In this document: piece after piece, positions 9,008-18,138 of the stretch
How the letters are laid out: every line of letters begins with the position of its first letter
Position numbering within the stretch: the first letter of the stretch is position 1
Made by a program: the position numbers and the translations under genes
Notes under the pieces: model-generated
Database searches by the model: none
Told to the model about the DNA's origin: nothing
What the model saw: the letters and a program-made list of their open reading frames with translations, nothing else
Assembly: GCA_038214295.1 (NCBI GenBank)
Contig: JBBQSA010000003.1
Coordinates: 44,280 to 108,279 of the forward strand
Reading direction: 5' to 3'
Length of the DNA stretch: 64,000 nucleotides
From: SHZI01 sp038214295
GTDB lineage: Bacteria > Pseudomonadota > Gammaproteobacteria > Steroidobacterales > GCA-2729495

Positions 9008-10447
9008 ATGTACAGCAGTTGCCCCGAGTGCGGCACCGTCTTCCGCATCACCACCAACGAGCTGCGCGCGGCCGAGGGCTTCGTGCGCTGCGGAAATTGC
9101 TCGGCCACCTTCAACGCCGTTACGACCCTGACCGACGAGCCGCCGCCCACCGTCACCCTGCAGCAGCTCTCGCTGCCGACCGAGCCCGTACCCCCGGCGC
9201 CGCCGGATGTGCCCGACGAACCGGCGGAGCCGGAAGCTCCGGTCCCGGAAGAAGTCGCGAGTGCGGAGGACTCTCCGCCCGCCAGCAGCGACACGCTGGA
9301 ATTCGACATCCCGGAGGACAGCTGGACCAACTTCTTCGACGCCCCGCCGCCTGCTCCCCCGCCACCGGCGCTGCCGCCAGAGGCAGCTGATACCGCAACG
9401 AGCGAGCCGGAGCACCTGGCGGAGCCAGCGGTGGAAATGGAGTTCGAGGCCGCCCCGGAACCCGCGCCCGCCGTGGAGGAAGCCGACGCGGCTCCTGAGC
9501 CCACGGCAGCGGCCAGCAGCGAGGTGGGGTCCGGCATCGGCTCCGACACAGTGGACCAGGCGGGACTCTACCGGGCGCTGGCGGCCGAAGCGGGCGAACG
9601 CGATGGGGACGACGAGGACTGGGAAGCCCTGCTGGGGGAAGTCGGGGACGATGACGAGGACCCCGAACCCGTTTTCGTCATCAGCGAGGAGGACAGCCCG
9701 CCGCCGGTTACGGCCATCGCGCGGCCGGAAGAGGAGCCCCTGCCCGATGAGTTCCCCGGGACTCCGGCCTGGGATGACGCAGTGCTCGATGACACACGGG
9801 CGCCGAAGCCGCTGCCGGCCGACTTTGCCGCGGACCTGCCCGCTGCCCCGGCTGATGCGGAGGTCAGTGTCGCTGATCGGCCTTTCGTCTGGGAACCGCC
9901 GGCGTCGCTGCCGCCCGAGCCTCGCCGTCACTGGGGCTACGCCGCCAGCAGTGTCCTGCTGGTCCTGCTGCTCGTCATGCAGCTGATTCATATGCAGCGA
10001 GACGAACTCGCGACCAACCCGACGTTGTTTGAGCCCCTGCAGCGTCTCTACGGGGCGCTGGGCCTGCCCCTGTGGCCGGCCTGGGACCTCCGGTCCTACC
10101 AGGTGCGCAAGACCGAGGCGGTCACCGACCGCAGCAGCCGGGGCGCGCTGGACATCCTGGCGCGCATCGATGTGGTGGGCAACGACCGGGTGGGACTGCC
10201 GCTGGTGCGCGTGACCCTGCTCGACCGCTTCGACAATTCACTGGGCTCCCGCGTGTTCCAGCCCGACGAATACCTGGGCAATGTGGCGCGTCCGCGGGAA
10301 CCCGTAGCGCCGGGTACGCAGATCCCCGTGGAGATCCGGCTGAAGGACCCGGGCGCGGCGGCGACCGGCTTCGATGTGGATATCTGCGTGATGAACAAGC
10401 GTGACGGGCTGCAGTGCCGGGCGGGGCGGGAGCCCTTCGCGCGCTAA
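9008..10447 (+). CDS. MJ0042-type zinc-ribbon / DUF3426 membrane protein
   Basis: A 479-aa protein starting with a zinc ribbon (CPECGTVFRI ... CGNCSATFNA, Cys near residues 5, 8, 27 and 30). A long acidic, Pro/Ala-rich, probably disordered region follows (about 45-290), then one transmembrane helix (about 317-333) and a C-terminal DUF3426 domain. It starts 4 bp after prmA and precedes fis, where this family is usually found. Function is unknown. The acidic linker is longer than I would expect for the family. Confidence 0.85.
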   Translation: MYSSCPECGTVFRITTNELRAAEGFVRCGNCSATFNAVTTLTDEPPPTVTLQQLSLPTEPVPPAPPDVPDEPAEPEAPVPEEVASAEDSPPASSDTLEFDIPEDSWTNFFDAPPPAPPPPALPPEAADTATSEPEHLAEPAVEMEFEAAPEPAPAVEEADAAPEPTAAASSEVGSGIGSDTVDQAGLYRALAAEAGERDGDDEDWEALLGEVGDDDEDPEPVFVISEEDSPPPVTAIARPEEEPLPDEFPGTPAWDDAVLDDTRAPKPLPADFAADLPAAPADAEVSVADRPFVWEPPASLPPEPRRHWGYAASSVLLVLLLVMQLIHMQRDELATNPTLFEPLQRLYGALGLPLWPAWDLRSYQVRKTEAVTDRSSRGALDILARIDVVGNDRVGLPLVRVTLLDRFDNSLGSRVFQPDEYLGNVARPREPVAPGTQIPVEIRLKDPGAAATGFDVDICVMNKRDGLQCRAGREPFAR

Positions 10448-10533
10448 CTCACCTCACGAATCGCGCGCAACTGATTGTCCCGAGGCGCCGCATTTTTTTA
10501 CGTTGACCAGAAATGCATCACGCGGTTTCATCG

Positions 10534-10542
10534 TGTTATGCT
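10534..10542 (+). promoter_or_regulatory. Possible extended -10 promoter upstream of fis
   Basis: TGTTATGCT has the TGn extension followed by a TATAAT-like hexamer. It lies about 160 bp before fis in a 258-bp gap with no gene. TTGACC at 10503 is too far away (28 nt) to be its -35. Confidence 0.35.
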
Positions 10543-10705
10543 TTCAGCTCCTCGCGAGCGGCAAAAAATTCTTCGACAATCCGCGGCCAGGACTCACGAC
10601 CAGAATTCACGGCGACCAACTTACCGATTGACCAGCAGTGGCTTCGGTGGCTGACACCAGGTATGTCAGCCGGGGATCATCATCACTTGCAGGAGTGCCA
10701 GAGCG

Positions 10706-11017
10706 GTGGCAAAGAGCGCGCGCAACAAGACCACGATCAAGAAGCACAGCCTGGTGCGCAACAATGCCGCCGCGATTCGCGTCAAGAATCGACCACTGCG
10801 CGACCACGCCGAAGAAGCCCTGCAAAATTATTTTGGCGACCTCAACGGTCACCGGCCGGGTGACCTCTACGAACTGGTTCTCGGCGAAGTCGAGGAGCCT
10901 CTTTTCAAGACGGTCCTCGAGCACACCAAGGGGAACCAGAGCATCGCTGCCGAGATCCTCGGCATCAACCGCGCCACGCTGCGCAAGAAGCTCCGGCACT
11001 ACCAGCTTCTCGGGTAG
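10706..11017 (+). CDS. fis: DNA-binding protein Fis
   Basis: A 103-aa nucleoid-associated factor and transcription regulator that bends DNA. The C-terminal helix-turn-helix is GNQSIAAEILGINRATLRKKLRHYQLL. Translation starts at GTG with AGGAG 10 nt upstream. Unlike E. coli, where fis follows dusB, here it stands after the DUF3426 gene and directly before purH. Confidence 0.95.
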   Translation: MAKSARNKTTIKKHSLVRNNAAAIRVKNRPLRDHAEEALQNYFGDLNGHRPGDLYELVLGEVEEPLFKTVLEHTKGNQSIAAEILGINRATLRKKLRHYQLLG

Positions 11018-11053
11018 GCCAGTGCCCGCCTCCTTGCCCGGACTGGAGTGGGG

Positions 11054-12607
11054 ATGGCCGTCATGAGTCGCGCGCTCATCAGCGTTTCCGACAAGGCCGG
11101 GGTCGTGGAGCTCGCGACCCGCCTGCGGGAACTCAATTTCGACCTGGTCTCCACGGGCGGCACTGCGGCAGCGCTGCGCAAGGCCGGCCTGCCGGTGACG
11201 GATGTGTCTGAAATAACAGGCTTTCCAGAGATCATGGACGGGCGGGTCAAGACCCTGCACCCGGCCATCCACGGGGGCCTGCTGGGCCGGCGGGACGTGG
11301 ACAAGGCGGTCATGGCCGCGCACGGTATCGGCCCCATCGACCTCCTGGTCGTCAACCTCTATCCCTTCGAAGCCACGGTGACCCGCCCGGGCTGCACGCG
11401 GGACGAGGCCATCGAGAACATCGACGTGGGCGGCCCCGCGATGCTGCGCGCCGCCGCCAAGAACCACGCCTTCGTCGCCGTGCTGGTGGACCCCGCGGAC
11501 TACAGCCGGGTACTCGACGAACTGGAGCGCGACGGCGGCGTGAACCTCGACACGCGCCGCTACCTGGCGCGCAAGGCCTTCGCCCACACCGCCACTTACG
11601 ACGCCGCAGTCTTCAACTGGCTCCGGCACGCCGACGGGGACGAGGAACTGCCACCGCGGCTCCCGCTGGGACTCACGCTGCGCGAGACGCTTCGCTACGG
11701 CGAGAACCCCCACCAGCGTGCCGGCCTCTACACGCTGCCCGGCGCCGCGCCGGACACAGTCGTGGGCGCAACACTGCACCAGGGCAAGGAACTCTCTTTC
11801 AACAACCTGGCGGACGCGGACGCGGCCGTCGAGTGCGTGCGCGCACTTGCACCGCCAGCCTGCGTGATCGTCAAGCACGCGAACCCCTGCGGCGTCGCGC
11901 TCGGCACCAGCGCGGCCGACGCCTACGAGAAGGCCTACCGCGCCGATCCCACTTCCGCCTTCGGCGGCATCATCGCCTTCAACGCCCCGGTGGACGGCGC
12001 CCTCGCCACGACGATCGTCGAGCGCCAGTTCGTGGAGGTGCTGGTGGCCACGGCCTTCACGCCGGAGGCGCTCACCGCCCTGGCCCGCAAGCCCAACATC
12101 CGCGTGCTCGAGACCGGCCCACTACGCAGCGAGCTGCCACCCGGACTGCGCGTGGAGCAACTCGAGGGCGGCATGCTGGTGCAGGACACCGACGTGGCCA
12201 CGCTTGCAGCCGACGCGCTGCGGGTCGTCACGAAGCGCGCGCCCACGGCCGAGGAGCGCGCCGACGCGGAGCTCGCCTGGAAACTGGTCCGCTCGGTGAA
12301 GTCCAACGCCATCCTCTTCGTCCGGGACGGCGCTACGATCGGCATCGGCGCTGGCCAGGCGAGCCGGGTGATGAGCGTGCGCATCGCCGCCTGGAAGGCT
12401 GAGGAAGCCGGCCTGCCAACGGCCGGCGCGGCGCTCGCCTCCGACGCGTTCTTTCCCTTCCGCGACGGTGTGGACCTGGCGGCCAGCTTCGGCGTTCGCA
12501 CTATCATCCAGCCTGGCGGCTCCGTGCGCGACGCCGAGGTGATTGCCGCGGCCGACGAGCACGGCATCGCCATGCTGTTTACCGGCATGCGCCACTTCAG
12601 GCACTGA
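11054..12607 (+). CDS. purH: Bifunctional IMP cyclohydrolase / AICAR transformylase
   Basis: This protein of about 517 aa catalyses the last two steps of IMP synthesis. It has an N-terminal MGS-like cyclohydrolase domain (ALISVSDKAGVVELA...) and a C-terminal AICAR transformylase domain with RYGENPHQRAG and KHANPCGVALG. I place the start at ATG 11054, five bases after GGAG; GTG 11048 and ATG 11063 are alternatives. The stop is 1 bp before purD. Confidence 0.97.
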   Translation: MAVMSRALISVSDKAGVVELATRLRELNFDLVSTGGTAAALRKAGLPVTDVSEITGFPEIMDGRVKTLHPAIHGGLLGRRDVDKAVMAAHGIGPIDLLVVNLYPFEATVTRPGCTRDEAIENIDVGGPAMLRAAAKNHAFVAVLVDPADYSRVLDELERDGGVNLDTRRYLARKAFAHTATYDAAVFNWLRHADGDEELPPRLPLGLTLRETLRYGENPHQRAGLYTLPGAAPDTVVGATLHQGKELSFNNLADADAAVECVRALAPPACVIVKHANPCGVALGTSAADAYEKAYRADPTSAFGGIIAFNAPVDGALATTIVERQFVEVLVATAFTPEALTALARKPNIRVLETGPLRSELPPGLRVEQLEGGMLVQDTDVATLAADALRVVTKRAPTAEERADAELAWKLVRSVKSNAILFVRDGATIGIGAGQASRVMSVRIAAWKAEEAGLPTAGAALASDAFFPFRDGVDLAASFGVRTIIQPGGSVRDAEVIAAADEHGIAMLFTGMRHFRH

Positions 12608-12608
12608 C

Positions 12609-13898
<1,290 letters not shown>

Positions 13899-14305
13899 GC
13901 GCGCGTTCAGGTCATGGCCATGGCCCCGGCCAGTCCGGCCTCGGCAGCGTCGCCCTGCCAGCCGCAAATCTGGTCCGTTAGCCGGGATTCGCAGGTGCGC
14001 TCCCGCGACCTGTGGCACGCCCCGGCCCTTAACTCCTGGTTGCACCCGCCCTTGCCGCGAACCAGAATCGGGACGTGGGAGGGTGCCGTATTACCCGCGC
14101 CCGCTGTACCCGGGTAATCAGCCTGCGGCTTGAGGTGACTCATGGGCTTAAGTTCGTATCTGGCAAGGTATGCGTCACATATGACGTGTTCAACTACGTT
14201 ACTTTTGCCACCTAATTAATAGTTCTCCGCTCACGGCAAATGTCCACGCGAGAATCCACTGAATAGCACCGATTTATGAAGAGGAGCTCTGACGAACGAT
14301 GTGGT
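13899..14305. other. Non-coding stretch after purD
   Basis: No convincing gene is present. GC content falls from about 14130 onward. A small perfect inverted repeat ATTACCCG (14090-14097) / CGGGTAAT (14111-14118) could act as a weak terminator for purHD, but no U run follows. This gap marks the left border of the lower-GC accessory patch. Confidence 0.5.
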
Positions 14306-14369
14306 ATCTCTGAAGCCACAAAGAACTCGATCAAGTTCCTTGGATCGGATTCTTTTTGGCTTCAGAGAT
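14306..14369. repeat. 64-bp imperfect palindrome with 13-bp perfect ends
   Basis: ATCTCTGAAGCCA (14306-14318) pairs with TGGCTTCAGAGAT (14357-14369). Inner segments (AAAGAA / TTCTTT and CGATC / GATCG) also pair, so nearly the whole element can fold. It lies in the low-GC patch just before the attC-like sites and may be a miniature mobile element or a structured recombination site. Confidence 0.6.
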
Positions 14370-14460
14370 GCTCCACTCGTTTCGTGCAGCGTGTCATCGC
14401 TTCACCAGCCCAGTTCTGCCGATCCGGAATCAGGGGGCCACTTCTGCGCGGGTGCCGGCG

Positions 14461-14511
14461 AACTAATCACTACAGCCGGCCGGCTTCGCCGTCGGCTGAG
14501 TTCAATTAGGA
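14461..14511 (+). repeat. attC-like recombination site 1 (degenerate)
   Basis: The left arm CTAATCACTACAGCCG (14463-14478) pairs with the right arm CGGCTGAGTTCAATTAG (14492-14508), with one unpaired base as in attC L boxes. The inner CAGCCGG / GTCGGCTGA pair is typical of integron attC sites. The right core reads ATTAGGA instead of GTTRRRY, so the site is degenerate. It ends 8 bp before the GFA gene start. Confidence 0.5.
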
Positions 14512-14518
14512 GAGGTCA

Positions 14519-14860
14519 GTGAAGACCAGTTGTCATTGCGGAAATATAGAGCTTGAGCTGGAGCCTCCCTCACAGGTAACGATTTGCAACTGCTCAATAT
14601 GCTCTAGGTATCAAGCACTGTGGGGTTACTACGAACCACAACAGGTTAGAGTCGAAGCCAAGGCTGGAAGTGAGAGCATTTATACATGGGGTGACAAAGA
14701 GCTTGAGTTTGTTCGCTGCTCTAATTGTGGTTGCGTTACGCACTATAAAACCTTGCCAGGCCAGCCCGATCCAAGGATCGCAGTGAACTTCAGAATGGCT
14801 GTAAGCGTCACAGTGGCTGACATTCCTGTGCGGCACTTCGATGGGACAAATACCTTGTGA
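14519..14860 (+). CDS. GFA-family (CENP-V/GFA domain) zinc protein
   Basis: A 113-aa protein with the full set of zinc cysteines of the glutathione-dependent formaldehyde-activating (GFA) fold: CHCG (about 5-8), CNCSIC (about 24-29) and CSNCGC (about 68-73). Family members bind zinc; their substrates are mostly unknown, and formaldehyde activation should not be assumed. The start is GTG with a strong AGGAGAGG just upstream. An attC-like site lies on each side (one ending 8 bp before, one starting 4 bp after the stop), which is the structure of an integron gene cassette. Its base composition is clearly less GC-rich than the host genes. Confidence 0.85.
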   Translation: MKTSCHCGNIELELEPPSQVTICNCSICSRYQALWGYYEPQQVRVEAKAGSESIYTWGDKELEFVRCSNCGCVTHYKTLPGQPDPRIAVNFRMAVSVTVADIPVRHFDGTNTL

Positions 14861-14864
14861 AAAC

Positions 14865-14965
14865 GCATAACAACTTCTTGCAGCCGGACCAAATCACACT
14901 GTCATGCCTTTTGCTCGCGCAAAGCCACGCCAGTACGCTTTGGCCGCTGAAGAAAGACGATAGGC
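14865..14965 (+). repeat. attC-like recombination site 2
   Basis: The left end GCATAAC (14865-14871; consensus RYYYAAC) and the right end GATAGGC (14959-14965; consensus GTTRRRY) are each close to attC core sites. The adjoining arms GCAGCCGGACCAAA and TTTGGCCGCTGAA are imperfect complements with a spacer base, as in L boxes. The length of about 101 bp is within the attC range, and it begins 4 bp after the GFA stop codon. Confidence 0.5.
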
Positions 14966-14978
14966 ACCAGAAGAGAAC

Positions 14979-15404
14979 GTGAACGCACTTTCCAAAGCTG
15001 CAAGATTCGTCTGGGCAGCGCCTTGTTCTGCTGTCGGGATTGTCGTTGGAGCTGGTGTTCTCCTGCTCGGCGGAATAGCCAAACGATCTGTCGGTACGCT
15101 CGAGTTCACGTTTCGCGGCAGCCAAACATTGTGTGGCACGTTGGCAATGGCGCTCCCCTTCCGCGCAATTACGTTCGGCCACGTCATCATCGCCGTCACT
15201 GAACAGGACCTCGCCCACTCGCGCGAACACGAACTCATACACGTCCATCAGTACGAGCGGTGGGGCGCCGCGTTTTTTGTGGCTTATCCTGCCTCAAGCC
15301 TTTGGCAGTTACTGAGGGGTCGCAATGCCTACTGGGACAACCGTTTTGAAATCCAGGCGCGCTTGCTCAGCTCTGAGCCATCGCGGGAGGTGCGCGGTGC
15401 CTGA
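14979..15404 (+). CDS. Small membrane protein with HELIH metal-binding motif
   Basis: A 141-aa protein of unknown function. Residues about 10-36 form a hydrophobic segment, and the middle carries SREHELIHVHQYERWG, an HExxH-type motif usual in zinc metallopeptidases, followed by a second hydrophobic stretch. Similar short proteins with HExxH plus QYERWG occur in many bacteria without assigned function. The start is GTG and the ribosome site is weak. It directly follows attC-like site 2 and has low-GC cassette-type composition. Confidence 0.7.
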   Translation: MNALSKAARFVWAAPCSAVGIVVGAGVLLLGGIAKRSVGTLEFTFRGSQTLCGTLAMALPFRAITFGHVIIAVTEQDLAHSREHELIHVHQYERWGAAFFVAYPASSLWQLLRGRNAYWDNRFEIQARLLSSEPSREVRGA

Positions 15405-15573
15405 CTTTTTCATCGAGAAGAATGCGCTCATGGTCAAGGCCCATGAGAGCAAGTTCAAGCTGCTGTCGGGTAAGGAGTCGTTCACCGAGTACCGACTCCA
15501 TACCCGTACTGCCCAGCACTTCTTCTGCAAGGTTTGTGGCATCACTCCCGTTCGCCAGGCAGCACGGCAGTAA
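15397..15573 (+). pseudogene. Truncated GFA-family gene
   Basis: The frame encodes IEKNALMVKAHESKFKLLSG, then HTRTAQHFFCKVCGI, which matches the central part of GFA proteins (gene at 14519 is a distant relative). The N-terminal CHCG/CNCSIC zinc half and the C-terminal part after CGI are missing. A GTG with GGGAGG before it at 15385 might still allow a 58-aa product, overlapping the previous gene by 8 bp. Best read as a decayed cassette gene. Confidence 0.65.
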
Positions 15574-15611
15574 ACGCTTTCCTGCTTCAGAACGCTCAGA
15601 CATCGCGCCAG

Positions 15612-16178
15612 ATGCGCTACACGCTTTTGATGGTTGTGTCGGCTCTAGCCGCCGGCTGTACCGGCTTGCGTGAGAATGGCATCCCTGTCGCTCCAACCGT
15701 TGGCGCGCGCGCAGTCGTATTCGATATCGATGGAACTCTGACGCCTGGCGTTTACGCGCTTAATGAGGCCCGCCCGGACGCAGCGGCGGCAGTTCGGGCG
15801 TATTTCGACAGAGGCTACGAAATCATCTACCTGAGCACTCGCGTGAGCTTCCTACAGAAGGGAATACCGGCTTGGCTAAAGGGGAATGGATTCCCTGAGG
15901 GCAGCATCCATGTTGCATTGACCGATGCAGAGCACAATAGTCCCGCAGCGTTCAAAGGTTCCGTATTGAAGGAGTTCGTCGCACGTGGATGGCGGCTGAC
16001 TGGAGGCTATGGTGATTCTTCAACGGACTTTGCGGCGTACGCCGAAGCGGGCATTCCACGGAGTCAGGTCTTTGCTATGCTCAGGAGGGGCCGGAGCAAC
16101 TGCGAGACAGGCCAATGGAGAGCGTGCCTCCGAAGCTGGACAGAACATCTGAGCTTCATTGCAAGCAGCCCGGATTGA
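15612..16178 (+). CDS. HAD/LNS2-like phosphatase lipoprotein
   Basis: A 188-aa predicted lipoprotein with a signal peptide ending in LAAGC (Cys16). The mature part carries the HAD motif I VVFDIDGTLTPG, then YLSTRVSFLQKGIPAWL (motif II region) and GGYGDSSTDFAAYAEAGI (motif IV region), an order resembling LNS2/lipin-like phosphatase domains. The substrate is unknown. The longer open frame upstream lacks a signal peptide, so ATG 15612 is chosen. Composition is intermediate between the accessory patch and host genes. Confidence 0.75.
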   Translation: MRYTLLMVVSALAAGCTGLRENGIPVAPTVGARAVVFDIDGTLTPGVYALNEARPDAAAAVRAYFDRGYEIIYLSTRVSFLQKGIPAWLKGNGFPEGSIHVALTDAEHNSPAAFKGSVLKEFVARGWRLTGGYGDSSTDFAAYAEAGIPRSQVFAMLRRGRSNCETGQWRACLRSWTEHLSFIASSPD

Positions 16179-16377
16179 GGCCCAATATGCTGTCGAACGG
16201 TTCCACGCAAGGTGCGGGTTCCTGGAGGTGGGGCGCCAAGCTGTTGCTGAAGGCAAGAAGTGGGTGCCCCTTCAAGTCGCCGGTCCTTCGCTAGACGAAG
16301 GATGCACATCCGGATCGCAATGCCTCGCGACTCTGCCGTCCCCAACCAACGCGGTCCAGGACCCCTGGTTCACGCTG

Positions 16378-16746
16378 ATGGAGGTGCTGATCCTTGCTCT
16401 GGCGCCGGTGATGGTGGCGTTCACCGTCGCGCTGCTTGGCTGGGTCCCGCCCGGCGGGAGGCCCGCTGCGTTGCTGGGCGTGATCTTCATGAGCCTGTGC
16501 GCGGTCGTGACCTGTAGCGTGCACTTCTCGGTGCTCACGCTGAGCCGCCAGCCACTGATCAGCGCGGCGGAGTGGGCGCCCCGCGTGTTCGCCTTCACCT
16601 GGCCATCGGTGGCCTTCGCGGGGCTCTTCGGCGTGCCACCCGCCAACATGGACATCCGGAACACAGGCATCATTGGCTACGTGCTGCTATTCCCCGTCGC
16701 CACTGTCCTGCTTGCCACCCGGCGGGACAGCCTGAAGGGCAACTAG
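16378..16746 (+). CDS. 5'-truncated multi-spanning membrane protein
   Basis: From ATG 16378 the frame encodes about 122 aa with four hydrophobic helices. The open frame continues upstream to 16159, but that part (with VERFHARCGFLEVG, reminiscent of the tail of a GNAT acetyltransferase) has different composition and looks like a fragment of another gene joined at a recombination junction near 16330. The membrane protein therefore probably lost its natural N-terminus. Function unknown. Confidence 0.5.
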   Translation: MEVLILALAPVMVAFTVALLGWVPPGGRPAALLGVIFMSLCAVVTCSVHFSVLTLSRQPLISAAEWAPRVFAFTWPSVAFAGLFGVPPANMDIRNTGIIGYVLLFPVATVLLATRRDSLKGN

Positions 16747-16769
16747 GGTTCGCTGGAGGACCAATCGTC

Positions 16770-17207
16770 ATGCCCGCAAATGCCATTCTCATCGTCGCTG
16801 CGTGTTTCGCGCTGGTCCTGCTCACGTTCGCGGTCGCCATGCGCATGCTGGCGGCGCGCGTCGCGGAGATGCGCGCCAAACGCATCCACCCGCAGGCGGT
16901 CGCGACCTCCGCCCAGATTGCCGCCAGGCTGGAGAACTCGCAGGCCGCCGACAACTTCCGGAACCTGTTCGAAACGCCGGTGCTGTTTTATGCCCTGTCG
17001 GCGGTCGCGCTGGCCACGGGACACACCCCGGACTGGCTGGTCTACGGGGCCTGGCTGTACGTCGCCCTGCGCGCCCTGCACAGCTGGATCCAGTGCAGCT
17101 ACAACAAGGTGATGCATCGCTTCCGGGCCTACCTCGCTGGCTTCGCCTTGCTGGTGGTGCTGTGGATATCGTTTTTCGTGACGTTACTGGCGCGCGGCCC
17201 GCTCTAG
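16770..17207 (+). CDS. MAPEG-family membrane protein
   Basis: A 145-aa protein with four predicted helices and the MAPEG-type segment ADNFRNLFETPVLFYAL, then WLYVALRALHSWIQCSYNKVMHRFRAY. MAPEG proteins (membrane-associated proteins in eicosanoid and glutathione metabolism) often conjugate or reduce lipophilic substrates with glutathione. The start has GGAGGA 9 bp upstream. GC content is back to the genome norm. Confidence 0.85.
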   Translation: MPANAILIVAACFALVLLTFAVAMRMLAARVAEMRAKRIHPQAVATSAQIAARLENSQAADNFRNLFETPVLFYALSAVALATGHTPDWLVYGAWLYVALRALHSWIQCSYNKVMHRFRAYLAGFALLVVLWISFFVTLLARGPL

Positions 17208-17258
17208 GGCCGGCACGCCGAAGGCAACCGTTCATCTACCAGGCTGAGAGGTACTTCC

Positions 17259-17720
17259 GTGAAATCCCTTGAAACCCGAGTCCCGCCCCCACTCGTCGGC
17301 ATCATCGCCGGGATCATCAGCTGGCTGGTGTCGGGCATCTTCGGCCCCACGACATTCCCGGTAGCGATCCGCGTGGCCGTGGCGGTCGTGCTGGTCGTGT
17401 TTGGCTTCAGCCTCACCGGGTCCGCCGCTCGCACGGTCAGCCGGGCAAAGACGACCCTGAATCCCGTCAAACCGGAAGCGGCGACGGCTCTCGTGACGTC
17501 AGGTGTCTACCGGTACACCCGGAACCCCATGTATGTGGGGATGGGCACCTGGGTGCTTGCGTGGGCCGCCTGGCTCGGCACGCCGATGGCGCTGCTCGGC
17601 CTGCCGCTCTTCGTGCTCTACATGAACCAGTTCCAGATCAAGGCAGAGGAACGGGCGCTGGGGACGCTGTTTGGCGCGAAGTTCGAGGCCTACAAGGCGC
17701 GGGTACGGCGCTGGGTGTAG
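17259..17720 (+). CDS. Isoprenylcysteine carboxyl methyltransferase-family protein
   Basis: A 153-aa integral membrane protein with the C-terminal ICMT/PEMT signature GVYRYTRNPMYVG, then EERALGTLFGAKFEAYKARVRRW. In bacteria these enzymes methylate small or lipid substrates with SAM; the substrate here is unknown. The start codon is GTG. It follows the MAPEG gene in the same direction. Confidence 0.83.
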   Translation: MKSLETRVPPPLVGIIAGIISWLVSGIFGPTTFPVAIRVAVAVVLVVFGFSLTGSAARTVSRAKTTLNPVKPEAATALVTSGVYRYTRNPMYVGMGTWVLAWAAWLGTPMALLGLPLFVLYMNQFQIKAEERALGTLFGAKFEAYKARVRRWV

Positions 17721-17736
17721 CGCCGGCATCTTCCTC

Positions 17737-18138
17737 ATGCCCTGGCGCCGCGCCCTCACCCTCTGGCTTCTCATCATCCTCGCCGAGTCGGTCCACGGCA
17801 CGCTGCGCACGGTGTACCTCGCCCCCGTCATCGGCGACTTCCGGTCCCGGCAGCTCGGCGTATTCACCGGGACCTTCATCATCTATCTGGTCGCGCTGAC
17901 GGGCAGCCGCTGGCTGGGCAGTCGCGATGCCGGTACCCTCCTCCGCATCGGGGCATTGTGGGTAGGGATGACGGTACTGTTCGAAGTGCTGCTGGGGCGC
18001 CTGGTGCTGGGCTACGACTGGCCGCGGGTGCTGGCCGACTACGATCTCGCCCACGGGGGCCTGCTCGGGCTCGGCCTCGTGGCGATGTTCTTCACGCCGT
18101 TGCTCGCGGCACGGCTAGTCCCCGATGCTCCCCGCTGA
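17737..18138 (+). CDS. Hypothetical four-helix membrane protein
   Basis: A 133-aa hydrophobic protein with about four transmembrane helices and a central conserved-looking stretch SRQLGVFTGTFIIYLVAL. The ATG at 17737 is 17 bp after the previous stop; an earlier in-frame start would overlap that gene. Not recognised as a named family. Confidence 0.65.
   Translation: MPWRRALTLWLLIILAESVHGTLRTVYLAPVIGDFRSRQLGVFTGTFIIYLVALTGSRWLGSRDAGTLLRIGALWVGMTVLFEVLLGRLVLGYDWPRVLADYDLAHGGLLGLGLVAMFFTPLLAARLVPDAPR

Noticed and set aside
10503..10542. TTGACC and TATGCT as a sigma70 promoter for fis
   Set aside because: The 28-nt spacing is too long; only an extended -10 element is retained at low confidence.
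10607..11878. 423-codon minus-strand open frame over fis and purH
   Set aside because: It covers both genes antisense and shows no known motif.
14306..14369. Possible third attC site
   Set aside because: Ends do not resemble RYYYAAC/GTTRRRY and there is no L-box pattern, so it is listed only as a palindrome.
16159..16377. 5' extension of the membrane-protein frame as part of one real protein
   Set aside because: The composition changes near 16330 and the first 40 residues resemble a different protein family, so it is more likely a fused fragment.
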